NCBI RefSeq assembly: GCF_046630445.1
Contig: NC_092333.1
Coordinates: 101,716,501-101,780,500, forward strand
Length of the DNA stretch: 64,000 nt
Direction of reading: 5' to 3'
Origin: Rutidosis leptorrhynchoides
Taxonomy: Eukaryota; Streptophyta; Magnoliopsida; Asterales; Asteraceae
The notes under the pieces are model-generated. The model did not search any database. It saw only the letters and a program-made list of their open reading frames with translations, and had not been told where the DNA came from. The position numbers and the translations under genes are program-made. This document shows, piece by piece, positions 13,750 through 26,400 of this stretch; within the stretch, counting starts at the first letter, position 1; each line of letters starts with the position of its first letter.

Positions 13750-13830
13750 AATAGTGTTTACTGTAGCAAATAGTGTTTTACTGTAGCAAATAGTGTTTTA
13801 CTGTAGCAAATACTGTTTTACGGTAGGAAA
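13750..13830. repeat. CTGTAGCA short tandem repeats in LTR D1
   Basis: About four copies of a 20-22 bp unit containing ACTGTAGCAAATAGTGTTTT, the last decayed. D2 has the same motif scattered at 56110-56225. Confidence 0.9.
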
Positions 13831-13842
13831 GTCGTTTTTACT

Positions 13843-13848
<6 letters not shown>

Positions 13849-13905
<57 letters not shown>
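13849..13905. repeat. (TA)n microsatellite in LTR D1
   Basis: About 28 TA units followed by CATACATA. Confidence 0.95.
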
Positions 13906-13910
<5 letters not shown>

Positions 13911-14085
13911 CATACATATAATTGTTCATGAATCGTCGAGAGCAGTCAAATGTAATTTAATACATGAAACAGTTCTAAAATTTTGAAATTCAACTTCATA
14001 GACTTTGCTTATCGTGTCGGAAACATTAAATCATTTAAAGATAAAGTTTAAATTTGGTCAGAAATTTTCGGGTCATCACAGACCT

Positions 14086-14277
14086 AAACTATGAAAGTGT
14101 TAGATACGTATTCGGATTATTTAACTACGTGAGCCAGTCCAACTTTTTCTTCTTTAATCGGTGAGATATCCAATCAAAAGTCTTGACTTTAATTTCATTC
14201 AACAAAACCGAGTTTGGTCAATATTTCCCACGAAAAACTTTGTTGTTACGATTTTTCCATAGGTAATACGCACATAC
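14086..14277 (-). pseudogene. LINE fragment, C-terminal coding part
   Basis: On the minus strand the sequence next to 14277 reads CAYYLWKNRNNKVFRGKY, the kind of C-terminal tail seen downstream of the zf-RVT domain in plant LINE ORF2 proteins. Stop codons follow. It lies between solo LTR D1 and the start of element C, and continues the LINE whose zf-RVT part is at 49816-50611. Confidence 0.65.
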
Positions 14278-14799
14278 TGTGATACCCCGTACAAAACCAT
14301 CGTGTACGAATCATCAACAACAGGATCATTACAAGGTCAAATACTATATGCGGTTTCAAAAGAAGTTTGCATTCATGAATAAAGGTGATGTCTTAACCAA
14401 CATCAAATGTCTTACAACAAAAGTATGCTTCAATGAACAGAAGCAATTAGTAATAGTGTGATCCAATGGTCGTTACAAATCATTATTTCAAAAGGTAACA
14501 TAGTTTGAATGCAAATAAAACGTTTCATGCGGTGACAACTCTAACAAGCGCAGCGGGTGTCTACAATGAATGACTAGTACAACAGCGGAAGCAAGCAACC
14601 TTAAGCACCTGAAAAAAACATGCTTAAAAACGTCAACACAAAGGTTGGTGAGCTATAGTTTAAGTATAACAGTAATGTAAGGTAGGCCACGAGATTTCAG
14701 TGCTACAAAGAGCGTTTCAAAACAGTATGTAAAGTATATATTTAACCGTGGGCACTTGGTAACTAACTTAACGTTTATCACCCCCTAAAAGTACACTTG
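14278..14799 (-). mobile_element. Gypsy C, 3' LTR, outer fragment
   Basis: Starts TGTGATACCCCGTAC and matches the C 5' LTR at 39196-39715 along its whole length, with roughly 3 percent visible differences. It stops at ACTTG (14795-14799), where the B1 pol sequence begins; both parents contain ACTTG here. The rest of this LTR (19281-20120) lies on the far side of B1. Confidence 0.85.
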
Positions 14800-17309
14800 T
14801 CAAGATACTAACGACACACCCTATTCATTAAATCCATAAACACTGCTGGCGCGTTTGTTAACCCGAATGGCATAACTAAAAATTCATAATGACCATATCC
14901 AGTTCTGAACGCTGTCTTCGGTATATCACTCTCTGCAACACGTACCTGATGATACCCTGAACGTAAATCAATCTTTGAAAAGTAGGAAGCACCCTGTAAC
15001 TGATCAAATAAATCATCTATTCTCGGTAAGGGATACTTATTCTTTATTGTTCTCTTATTCAAATCACGGTAATCTATACACATACGAAGCGACCCATCTT
15101 TATTTTTCACAAACAACACAGGAGCACCCCATGGTGAAGAACTTGGTCGAATAAATCCCTTATCTAACAATTCCTGAATCTGAGACATCATTTCTCGAAT
15201 TTCTGATGGAGCTAATCTGTAAGGAGCTTTTGCTACTGGCGTAGCACCGGGAACCAAATCAATTTTATACTCTACTTCATGTACTGGAGGTAACCTTGGT
15301 AAATCATCTGGAAATACTTCGGGAAATTATGACACAACGGGAATATCGGTCACCTGCTTCTTCTCTTTCTTAACATCAATCACGTAGGCTAAGAATGAAT
15401 CACACCCTTTCATTATTGCCTTCTGAGCTTTCATTAGGAAAACCATAGGAAAGTTAAATCCACTGCGCTCTCCCCTAGCTATCACTCGGGATCCATTGGC
15501 CAAACGAAAAGAAATCATATTCTTATCACACTTAATATTAGCCCTATTAGCTCTTAACCAATTCATACCTATGACTACATTAAAGCTAGGTATAGGCATC
15601 AACAAACAGGTTAAAGGAAAGGAATCGCCATCGATTTCGATGGTAATTCCAGACACAGATGATGTGCATGGAAGCATTTTACCAATAGCTACTTCTATCC
15701 CCAAAGGCTCATCTAACATCCTAACAGGCAACTTCAACTTATCACAGAAGCCTAAGGACATAAAAGACCGATTCACTCCAGAATCAAATAACACACGAGC
15801 TGGCAAGGAATTAACCAAGAACATACCGGTAATGACGTCATCGGTAGCGGTTTCAGCGTCTACCGTCATCTGAAACACCCTTGCCTCTGCTGTTGGAGGA
15901 TTCTTTCTCTTCTGCCCGGCAGTAGAAGCAGAAGATCCCCCGAAACTAACTGACCTGGCCCCTGACCCTGCCCCAGAACCGGATCTTGACGCAGATGGAC
16001 AATTTGCTGATCTATGCCCCTCTTGATGGCAACTCCAACAAACATTAGACTTAAAAGAACAAGCTGTTGATTCATGACCTAACACTCCACATTTCAAACA
16101 CCTTCTGGTCATTGGAGAACACGGACCGACATGGGTCGACTTGCAAACATTACACCACCCAGACTGACTAGAACCCGATCCACTCATACCAGACTTACTT
16201 TTCTGTTTAAACCCACCTGACTTCTTACCACGAAATCCTGATTGCTTACTTAATTGTTGAACAGGCTGACCACCCGATTGACCTTTTGATTTACCCCCAA
16301 AAGATCCACTTCTCGAACTTTCTCTTTTTGCTGCCATTATATCACCTTATGTAACTTTAGCCATCTCATGAGCCTGTGCCAAGGTTGTTGCAAATCTCAC
16401 AACGGTTCTGTACTCCGGCCTAATCACCCGCATAAAATGCTGAATCTTATCTTTCTCAGTTGGTACCCACTGTTGAACGAACCTTAGCTTAGATGTGAAA
16501 TCTCTGAAAACCTCATCAATCGTCATACTTTCTGTCATCTTCATACTCAGAAACTCGGTTTTCAATCTTTCCATCTCATACTCAGAACAATACTGCTCAC
16601 GAACTTTAGCAGCAAATTGTTCCCAGGTAATTTGACTGACCTGTTCTTTAGGTAAATATGCAGTGATAGAGTCCCACCATTCCATTGCTTCACCTTTGAG
16701 AAGCCTACTAGCAAATAACACCATAGATTCTGGCTCACAAAAACATGCTTCTAACGCCCTCTCCACTTCTCTTAGCCAATTGAGGGTCATTGTAGGGTTT
16801 GTGTGTCCACTGTACTCAGGAGGTTTGCAGTCCATAAACTGTTTATACGTACACTTCTTTCTTGTCTCATGGACTTGAAAAGGGTATATCATCTGATTTG
16901 GAAATGTCTGATTAAACGGGAATGGCATTTGGAGGTTTTGATAAGTATTTTGTGGAAACTGTGACTGAGAACTGCCACCGACTTGATTATAAAAGTTAGG
17001 AGGAAAGGTTGTGTTTAACGCAGTGGTATTAGGGTTCCATTGCGCCCGTTCTTGTTCCAATTCCTTAATTTCCTCCTGAGCTTCTAGTAACCGACTTTGA
17101 AGTTCTATTACTTCTTGAGAAGTTTCTTCTTCTGAAGACACATGTCCATCTTCGTCAGGGGCTCTAAATGTACCAATTCCAGGGGCATCAGGGCTAGTAG
17201 CATTAGCTTCGTTATCTGTCATTGCTGCACTACCACAACACTCACACCAAAGCTTAGTATAAATTCTGTTAGTATTAACAACTAACACATATCCTGTCCT
17301 AATACTCAC
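14800..17309 (-). pseudogene. Gypsy B1 gag-pol remnant (gag, zinc finger, protease, partial RT)
   Basis: One minus-strand reading frame (17309 leftward) with nonsense codons at 16347-16349 and 15327-15329. Order: gag domain (WWDSITAYLP, about 16660), CCHC fingers (CLKCGVLGHESTAC and CWSCHQEGHRSANC), aspartic protease with FDSGVNRSF (the usual Ala of DSGA is Val), then RT up to [14 protein letters not shown], where the copy breaks off at 14800. RT catalytic centre, RNase H, integrase and chromodomain are missing. The copy is close to B2, which keeps the full length. Confidence 0.92.
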
Positions 17310-17382
17310 TTAACCCATCCCCAGCATGTTATGTTTGACATGATTCTTCTAAGTTTGGGAACATGACATGTAGATCACAATG

Positions 17383-19275
17383 CACACCGCTGATTTTTTT
17401 TTAATACGTGGCGGAAGCATTTATTTATTAATTATAAAATAAACATTAACTATTGCTAAGACAACCAGTGTCACGTGTCATTACAAAATACATGTTTATA
17501 CGGAGAATATGTAGTTACAATCAGTTTACAAAAGATTATTATTTTCATAAAGCAAGACAACATCAGAGTTGACTCCTGTCAAACATAACATCACCATGCC
17601 CGTCTTCTCCTAAAAGCAATATCTACAAGCTACAACCTGCAGGGAGGAGATGGAGGGGAGTTAGCACGAAGCTAAGTGAGTACGACTAACTACAGGACAT
17701 AGCATACATAAGCGTTATACTAATCATGTCACAATAGTCTAACACACAAACATCACCCAAGTGCCGTCTACAGAGACTCTGGCAGCTCGGCCAAACCATT
17801 AACCACCAGCTGATCGGACTGGGGCTTACCAGAAGTTCCTCCACCACCGTATGTATATACATAATCCACACGTGACGGACGCGTCATTCACATATATACA
17901 CCACGGCTGTCTAGGCTACCACAGAGGAACCCAACCCGCAGGTTGATCTCTCCTACCGAGGCTACCACACAATAGGGATGCACCGGGCTCCAGCAGACAA
18001 GCATCAACTAACATGCAGTCATCACAAGTACTAACTAACCACAACAATAAGTATATCTAACAAGCATGGCAATCATAATATAACATGCTTCTATATACTA
18101 TATTCTCCAGTTAGTCCCACTCACCAAATACCAGCAAACGAGAAGGTATTCAGCTATCTAATCACTGAACCTTCTCTTTCTCCTTTTTTCCTGAGAAAAA
18201 AATATACACAAGTTAGTTTCTGTCCAGTAACACCAAATAACACAATATAAAAAATTTTGTCAGTAAAAGTATCCGCTAACTTTTTTTTGCTAAACACTTA
18301 TGCACTTTCAAAATTTACATCCTGAACATCAAAATACAAACGGGCAGCATAACGGCTAAAAATCAACACTTAGGTAAAATATTCTGCCCTGGACACTCAG
18401 TCGGTCGACTGACTCTTACAGTCGATCGACTGTCGACACAACCGGTCGACTAACCTTCCCAGTCGATCGATTCATTTGATATTACATCAATCGGTCGAAG
18501 GTAAATCTCAGTCGGTCGGTTCACTCAATAGTCGGTCGGTTGTCTTTGTAATCGGCCGGTTCAACCCTCAGTCGGCCGACTGTCGACCGACAGTCGGCCG
18601 AGTGTGTTCATCTTCATCAGAAACTGAACAAAGGCTAAGGACTTCACGATGAAATCCTCAAATCTTGATCTAGAGCTCGTTTTAAACACCAAAATCGACC
18701 ACAACTTGTTCACTACTTGTTATAAATTCAAAACCTACAACAATTTGACCATAACAACACTTAAATCACTTGTTTTGACACAAATTTACACTTTTATGGA
18801 AACTAACACAAAAACTCCATTTTCTTGAAGATTAAAGCATGAAAAGCTATGAATCTTAACTTGTTAGAATCAGTAAATCACAAGGAACACAAAGATGTAA
18901 ACAATTTAAGCTCTAGATGAAGATCAAGGATTAGGGTTTGATTGTAGGTGGAAGGGAAGGTACGGGAGTGTTTGGTGAATTATCTAGAAATGGCAAGAAC
19001 ACAGCCCACTAGTCACTTAATTGTGGATAATTCCCACACTATGTGACACACGGGTATTTATCAGTTATCTGATATCTTTCATACATCATTTGGAGACCCA
19101 AACGAAGTCCAAATTAAATAAACAATCCTGTTCTGTGACCCTTGTCATGAACTGATCCTAACCACATCATTAAATAATAATAAATATTAAATAAAAATAA
19201 AAGCATATAATAACGCAATACAAACTTAAGGACATTCTAGTAATCTTACATCTAGGCCCGATTGAGGATGTTACA
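17383..19275 (-). mobile_element. Gypsy B1, 5' LTR (right LTR), first few bases lost
   Basis: Matches 41383-43271 and 48205-49815. The right end is ...GAGGATGTTACA at 19275, followed by GAAAG (19276-19280), the same five bases that flank B2 on its left (41378-41382). At 17383 the LTR tip and the primer-binding site are deleted, leaving TGCACACCGCTG. At many sites it agrees with the B2 right LTR against the B2 left LTR. Confidence 0.9.
18397..18605. repeat. GTCGAC/GTCGGTCG palindromic cluster in B LTR (B1)
   Basis: A dozen or so copies of CAGTCGGTCGACTG-like palindromes within 210 bp. The same cluster is at 42397-42606 and, with a small deletion, 49217-49405 in the other B LTRs. Confidence 0.9.
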
Positions 19276-20120
19276 GAAAGTTTTGTTCTTGTATGTTCTT
19301 GTATGAACAAGATAAAATGAAGAACAAACTAGAGAGTTTGATTCTTAGTAACTAGTAAGTAACAACAACTAAGAACAAGTAACAAAACAACAATCAAAGA
19401 ATGATGATGATGAATGTTTAGGCTACGGTTTTTAAACAAGAAATAGAAGGAGAATAAGTCTTGAAAGAACTCACAAATTGGAGAGAAAACTTGAGAGAAA
19501 AATGAGAGAAAAGTGCAAGTATTTTTGTGTGAGTAAAATGAAATGAAGGCTAGTGAAAGAGTAATAAGGAAATTCAAGAATGGGACTCCCTTTACCCATG
19601 AAGTGGCCGACGGTTTCAACAAGGAAGGGGGGAAGGAAAATGTCCACAAGATCCTTGCATGTATTTGGCTCAAATTGGTAATAAAGTAAGCTTGCATGGG
19701 AACTAGGTGTAATTGTGTAAGTAACTAGATTCCATGAACTAGTTAATCCTTAATCTTAATCTTAATACTTCATTAGCTTAATGATGGGCTAACTAGTCCA
19801 TTTAAGGATGTAGGGTGGGCTTCTAAGTCCATTAACACTAATAAAAGCCCAAGTTCAAGTAATTAACAAATAAATCCAACAAAGCCCAAGTAATTAACTA
19901 GTAACCTTAGTTAATCAAAAATGATTAATAAAAATTAATCATGAATGTAAATAATATTCTAAATATTATTCGTGAAAAGTTCATGTGTCACAAAGACGTG
20001 TCGGGCAAATTAAAAGTCATGTACGGTAACAAGCAAATGTAATAAAATGCATTCATTAACACGCAAGCATTAATAATAATTATTAATAAATAAACGTTTG
20101 AAAAATCCAGGGTCGTTACA
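19276..20120 (-). mobile_element. Gypsy C, 3' LTR, inner fragment
   Basis: Begins with GAAAG, the duplicated target of B. It ends GGGTCGTTACA at 20120, directly followed by the C pre-LTR motif (TTACCCACCTGTTAAAG). Together with 39196-41382 it gives a C LTR of about 3.03 kb. The 122-aa minus open frame here is not supported as a gene. Confidence 0.82.
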
Positions 20121-20202
20121 TTACCCACCTGTTAAAGAAAATTTCGTCCCAAAATTTTAAGCTGAGGTAGATGGAGGAGTCGGGAAAAGGTGAGGATACT
20201 TC
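20121..20202 (-). mobile_element. Gypsy C internal 3' end with hairpin, left of A insertion
   Basis: End of the C pol frame and pre-LTR region. On the minus strand 20139-20157 forms a hairpin around GGGAC next to the LTR. The last five bases, ACTTC (20198-20202), are the target duplication of element A; the C pol resumes at 33306. Confidence 0.85.
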
Positions 20203-23200
20203 TGAAATGTCCCGTTCTTATTGATTAAAAACGTTCCATATTAATTGATTTCGTTGCGAGGTTTTGACCTCTATATGAGACGTTTTTCAAAGACTGCATT
20301 CATTTTTAAACAAACCATAACCTTTATTTCATCAATAAAGGTTTAAAAAGCTTTACGTAGATTATCAAATAATGATAATCTAATATATCCTGTTTACACA
20401 CGACCATTACATAATGGTTTACAATACAAATATGTTACAACAAAATAAGTTTCTTGAATGCAGTTTTTACACAATATCATACAAGCATGGACTCCAAATC
20501 TTGTCCTTATTTAAGTATGCGACAGCGGAAGCTCTTAATAATCACCTGAGAATAAACATGCTTAAAACGTCAACAAAAATGTTGGTGAGTTATAGGTTTA
20601 ACCTATATATATCAAATCGTAACAATAGACCACAAGATTTCATATTTCAATACACATCCCATACATAGAGATAAAATCATTCATATGGTGAACACCTGGT
20701 AACCGACAATAACAAGATGCATATATAAGAATATCCCCATCATTCCGGGACACCCTTCGGATATGATATAAATTTCGAAGTACTAAAGCATCCGGTACTT
20801 TGGATGGGGTTTGTTAGGCCCAATAGATCTATCTTTAGGATTCGCGTCAATTAGGGTGTCTGTTCCCTAATTCTTAGATTACCAGACTTAATAAAAAGGG
20901 GCATATTCGATTTCGATAATTCAACCATAGAATGTAGTTTCACGTACTTGTGTCTATTTTGTAAATCATTTATAAAACCTGCATGTATTCTCATCCCAAA
21001 AATATTAGATTTTAAAAGTGGGACTATAACTCACTTTCACAGATTTTTACTTCGTCGGGAAATAAGACTTGGCCACTGGTTGATTCACGAACCTATAACA
21101 ATATATACATATATATCAAAGTATGTTCAAAATATATTTACAACACTTTTAATATATTTTGATGTTTTAAGTTTATTAAGTCAGCTGTCCTCGTTAGTAA
21201 CCTACAACTAGTTGTCCACAGTTAGATGTACAGAAATAAATCGATAAATATTATCTTGAATCAATCCACGACCCAGTGTATACGTATCTCAGTATTGATC
21301 ACAACTCAAACTATATATATTTTGGAATCAACCTCAACCCTGTATAGCTAACTCCAACATTCACATATAGAGTGTCTATGGTTGTTCCGAAATATATATA
21401 GATGTGTCGACATGATAGGTCGAAACATTGTATACGTGTCTATGGTATCTCAAGATTACATAATATATAATACAAGTTGATTAAGTTATGGTTGGAATAG
21501 ATTTGTTACCAATTTTCACGTAGCTAAAATGAGAAAAATTATCCAATCTTGTTTTACCCATAACTTCTTCATTTTAAATCCGTTTTGAGTGAATCAAATT
21601 GCTATGGTTTCATATTGAACTCTATTTTATGAATCTAAACAAAAAAAGTATAGGTTTCTAGTCGGAAAAATAAGTTACAAGTCGTTTTTGTAAAGGTAGT
21701 CATTTCAGTCGAAAGAACGACGTCTAGATGACCATTTTAGAAAACATACTTCCACTTTGAGTTTAACCATAATTTTTGGATATAGTTTCATGTTCATAAT
21801 AAAAATCATTTTCTCAGAATAACAACTTTTAAATCAAAGTTTATCATAGTTTTTAATTAACTAACCCAAAACAGCCCGCGGTGTTACTACGACGGCGTAA
21901 ATCCGGTTTTACGGTGTTTTTCGTGTTTCCAGGTTTTAAATCATTAAGTTAGCATATCATATAGATATAGAACATGTGTTTAGTTGATTTTAAAAGTCAA
22001 GTTAGAAGGATTAACTTTTGTTTGCGAACAAGTTTAGAATTAACTAAACTATGTTCTAGTGATTACAAGTTTAAACCTTCGAATAAGATAGCTTTATATG
22101 TATGAATCGAATGATGTTATGAACATCATTACTACCTTAAGTTCCTTGGATGAACCTACTGGAAAAGAGAAAAATGGATCTAGCTTCAATGGATCCTTGG
22201 ATGGCTCAAAGTTCTTGAAGCAAAATCATGACACGAAAACAAGTTCAAGTAAGATCATCACTTGAAATAAGATTGTTATAGTTATAGAAATTGAACCAAA
22301 GTTTGAATATGATTATTACCTTGTATTAGAATGATAACCTACTGTAAGAAACAAAGATTTCTTGAGGTTGGATGATCACCTTACAAGATTGGAAGTGAGC
22401 TAGCAAACTTGAAAGTATTCTTGATTTTATGAAACTAGAACTTTTGGAATTTATGAAGAACACTTAGAACTTGAAGATAGAACTTGAGAGAGTTCAATTA
22501 GATGAAGAAAATTGAAGAATGAAAGTGTTTGTAGGTGTTTTTGGTCGTTGGTGTATGGATTAGATATAAAGGATATGTAATTTTGTTTTCATGTAAATAA
22601 GTCATGAATGATTACTCATATTTTTGTAATCTTATGAGATATTTCATGCTAGTTGCCAAATGATGGTTCCCACATGTGTTAGGTGACTCACATGGGCTGC
22701 TAAGAGCTGATCATTGGAGTGTATATACCAATAGTACATACATCTAAAAGCTGTGTATTGTACGAGTACGAATACGGGTGCATACGAGTAGAATTGTTGA
22801 TGAAACTGAACGAGAATGTAATTGTAAGCATTTTTGTTAAGTAGAAGTATTTTGATAAGTGTATTGAAGTCTTTCAAAAGTGTATAAATACATATTAAAA
22901 CACTACATGTATATACATTTTAACTGAGTCGTTAAGTCATCGTTAGTCGTTACATGTAAGTGTTGTTTTGAAACCTTTAGGTTAATGATCTTGTTAAATG
23001 TTGTTAACCCAATGTTTATAATAACAAAAGAGATTTTAAATTATTATATTATCATGATATTATGATGTACGAATATCTCTTAATATGATATATATACATT
23101 AAATGTCGTTACAACGATAAACGTTACATATATGTCTCGTTTCAAAATCATTAAGTTAGTAGTCTTGTTTTTACATATGTAGTTCATTGTTAATATAATT

Positions 23201-23453
23201 AATGATATGTTTACTTATCATAATATCATGTTAACTATATATATAACCATATATATGTCATCATATAGTTTTTTTACAAGTTTTAACGTTCGTGAATCAC
23301 CGGTCAACTTGGGTGGTCAATTGTCTATATGAAACCTATTTCAATTAATCAAGTCTTAACAAGTTTGATTGCTTAACATGTTGGAAACATTTAATCATGT
23401 AAACATCAATCTCAATTAATATATATAAACATGGAAAAGTTCGGGTCACTACA
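20203..23453 (-). repeat. Gypsy A 3' LTR
   Basis: 3251 bp. It carries the conserved module (GGTTGGTGAGTTAT-type, CCTGAGAATAAACATGCTTA, ACAGCGGAAG; about 20520-20600 in + orientation) and a TATA-like stretch at 22563-22570. Small open frames inside it recur identically in the 5' LTR and are not genes. Confidence 0.97.
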
Positions 23454-23489
23454 GTACCTACCCGTTAAATAAATTTCGTCCCGAAATTT
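23454..23489 (-). promoter_or_regulatory. Gypsy A pre-3'-LTR motif (hairpin plus putative polypurine tract)
   Basis: On the minus strand: AAATTTCG-GGA-CGAAATTT, a perfect 8-bp stem with a 3-nt loop (23471-23489), then AACGGGTAGGTAC abutting the LTR. Plus-strand priming should occur here. The gag-pol stop codon overlaps the hairpin. Confidence 0.7.
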
Positions 23490-26400
23490 TAAGCTGTTGA
23501 AGGTGTTGACGAATCTTCTGGAAATAGATGCGGGTATTTCTTCTTCATCTGATCTTCACGCTCCCAGGTGAACTCGGGTCCTCTACGAGCATTCCATCGA
23601 ACCTTAACAATTGGTATCTTGTTTTGCTTAAGTCTTTTAACCTCACGATCCATTATTTCGACGGGTTCTTCGATGAATTGGAGTTTTTCGTTGATTTGGA
23701 TTTCATCTAACAGAATAGTGAGATCTTCTTTAGCAAAACATTTCTTCAAATTCGAGACGTGGAAAGTGTTATGTACAGCCGCGAGTTGTTGAGGTAACTC
23801 AAGTCGGTAAGCTACTGGTCCGACACGATCAATAATCTTGAATGGTCCAATATACCTTGGATTTAATTTCCCTCGTTTACCAAATCGAACAACGCCTTTC
23901 CAAGGTGAAACTTTAAGCATGACCATCTCTCCAATTTCAAATTCTATATCTTTTCTTTTAATGTCAGCGTAGCTCTTTTGTCGACTTTGGGCGGTTTTCA
24001 ACCGTTGTTGAATTTGGATGATCTTCTCGGTAGTTTCTTGTATAATCTCCGGACCCGTAATCTGTCTATCCCCCACCTCACTCCAACAAATCGGAGACCT
24101 GCACTTTCTACCATAAAGTGCTTCAAACGGCGCCATCTCAATGCTTGAATGGTAGCTGTTGTTGTAGGAAAATTCTGCTAACGGTAGATGTCGATCCCAA
24201 CTGTTTCCGAAATCAATAACACATGCTCGTAGCATGTCTTCAAGCGTTTGTATCGTCCTTTCGCTCTGCCCATCAGTTTGTGGATGATAGGCAGTACTCA
24301 TGTCTAGACGAGTTCCTAATGCTTGCTGTAATGTCTGCCAGAATCTTGAAATAAATCTGCCATCCCTATCAGAGATAATAGAGATTGGTATTCCATGTCT
24401 GGAGACGACTTCCTTCAAATACAGTCGTGCTAACTTCTCCATCTTGTCATCTTCTCTTATTGGTAGGAAGTGTGCTGATTTGGTGAGACGATCAACTATT
24501 ACCCAAATAGTATCAAAACCACTTGCAGTCCTTGGCAATTTAGTGATGAAATCCATGGTAATGTTTTCCCATTTCCATTCCGGGATTTCGGGTTGTTGAA
24601 GTAGACCTGATGGTTTCTGATGCTCAGCTTTGACCTTAGAACACGTCAAACATTCTCCTACGTATTTAGCAACATCGGCTTTCATACCCGGCCACCAAAA
24701 ATGTTTCTTGAGATCCTTGTACATCTTCCCCGTTCCAGGATGTATTGAGTATCTGGTTTTATGAGATTCTCTAAGTACCATTTCTCTCATATCTCCAAAT
24801 TTTGGTACCCAAATCCTTTCAGCCCTATACCGGGTTCCGTCTTCCCGAATATTAAGATGTTTCTCCGATCCTTTGGGTATTTCATCCTTTAAATTTCCCT
24901 CTTTTAAAACTCCTTGTTGCGCCTCCTTTATTTGAGTAGTAATGTTATTATGAATCATTATATTCATAGATTTTACTCGAATGGGTTCTCTATCCTTCCT
25001 GCTCAAGGCATCGGCTACCACATTTGCCTTCCCCGGGTGGTAACGAATCTCAAAATCGTAATCATTCAATAATTCAATCCACCTACGCTGCCTCATATTC
25101 AGTTGTTTCTGATTAAATATGTGTTGAAGACTTTTGTGGTCGGTATATATAATACTTTTGACCCCATATAAGTAGTGCCTCCAAGTCTTTAATGCAAAAA
25201 CAACCGCGCCTAATTCCAAATCATGCGTCGTATAATTTTGTTCGTGAATCTTCAATTGTCTAGACGCATAAGCAATCACCTTCGTTCGTTGCATTAATAC
25301 ACAACCGAGACCTTGCTTTGATGCGTCACAATAAATCACAAAATCATCATTCCCTTCAGGCAATGACAATATAGGTGCCATAGTTAGCTTTTTCTTCAAT
25401 AACTGAAACGCTTTCTCTTGTTCATCATTCCATTCAAATTTCTTCCCTTTATGCGTTAATGCAGTCAAGGGTTTTGCTATTCTGGAAAAGTCTTGGATGA
25501 ACCTTCTGTAGTAACCAGCTAGTCCTAAAAACTGGCGTATGTGTTTCGGAGTTTTCGGGGTTTCCCACTTTTCAACAGTTTCTATCTTTGCCGGATCCAC
25601 CTTAATACCTTCTTTGTTCACTATGTGACCGAGGAATTGAACTTCTTCCAACCAAAATGCACACTTTGAAAACTTAGCGTACAATTCTTCCTTCCTCAAT
25701 ACTTCTAACACTTTTCTCAAATGTTCACCGTGTTCTTGGTCATTCTTTGAGTAAATAAGTATGTCATCAATGAAAACAATGACAAACTTGTCAAGGTATG
25801 GTCCACACACTCGGTTCATAAGGTCCATGAACACAGCTGGTGCATTAGTTAAACCAAACGGCATGACCATAAACTCGTAATGACCGTAACGTGTTCTGAA
25901 AGCAGTCTTTGGAATATCATCTTCTTTCACCCGCATTTGATGATACCCGGAACGTAAGTCAATCTTTGAATAAACAGACGAGCCTTGTAGTTGATCAAAT
26001 AAGTCGTCGATTCTCGGTAGTGGGTAGCGGTTCTTGATGGTAAGTTTGTTCAACTCTCGGTAGTCGATACACAACCTGAATGTACCATCTTTCTTCTTGA
26101 CAAACAAAACAGGAGCTCCCCACGGTGATGTGCTTGGTCGAATGAAACCACGCTCTAAAAGTTCTTGTAATTGGCTTTGCAGTTCTTTCATCTCGCTGGG
26201 TGCGAGTCTGTAAGGAGCACGAGCTATTGGTGCAGCTCCTGGTACAAGATCTATTTGAAATTCAACGGATCGATGTGGGGGTAATCCCGGTAATTCTTTC
26301 GGAAATACATCGGGAAATTCTTTTGCAATGGGAACATCATTGATGCTCTTTTCTTCAGTTTGTACTTTCTCGACGTGTGCTAGAACAGCATAGCAACCTT

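Larger units (their letters stand above)
11903..14080 (-). mobile_element. Solo LTR, family D (D1), 2178 bp
   Basis: Starts TGTGACGATCG and ends GGGTCATCACA, flanked by a perfect 5-bp duplication GACCT at 11898-11902 and 14081-14085. No internal region remains, so this is the product of LTR-LTR recombination. Orientation is minus, judged from relation to D2 and from the TATA box at 13632-13639. It contains two 18-bp palindromes, CTGTAGCA repeats, a TAA and a TA microsatellite. Confidence 0.93.

Noticed and set aside
20948..21211. 87-aa frame repeated at 30795-31058
   Set aside because: Lies in both LTRs of A; duplicated because the LTR is duplicated, no domain, no start context.
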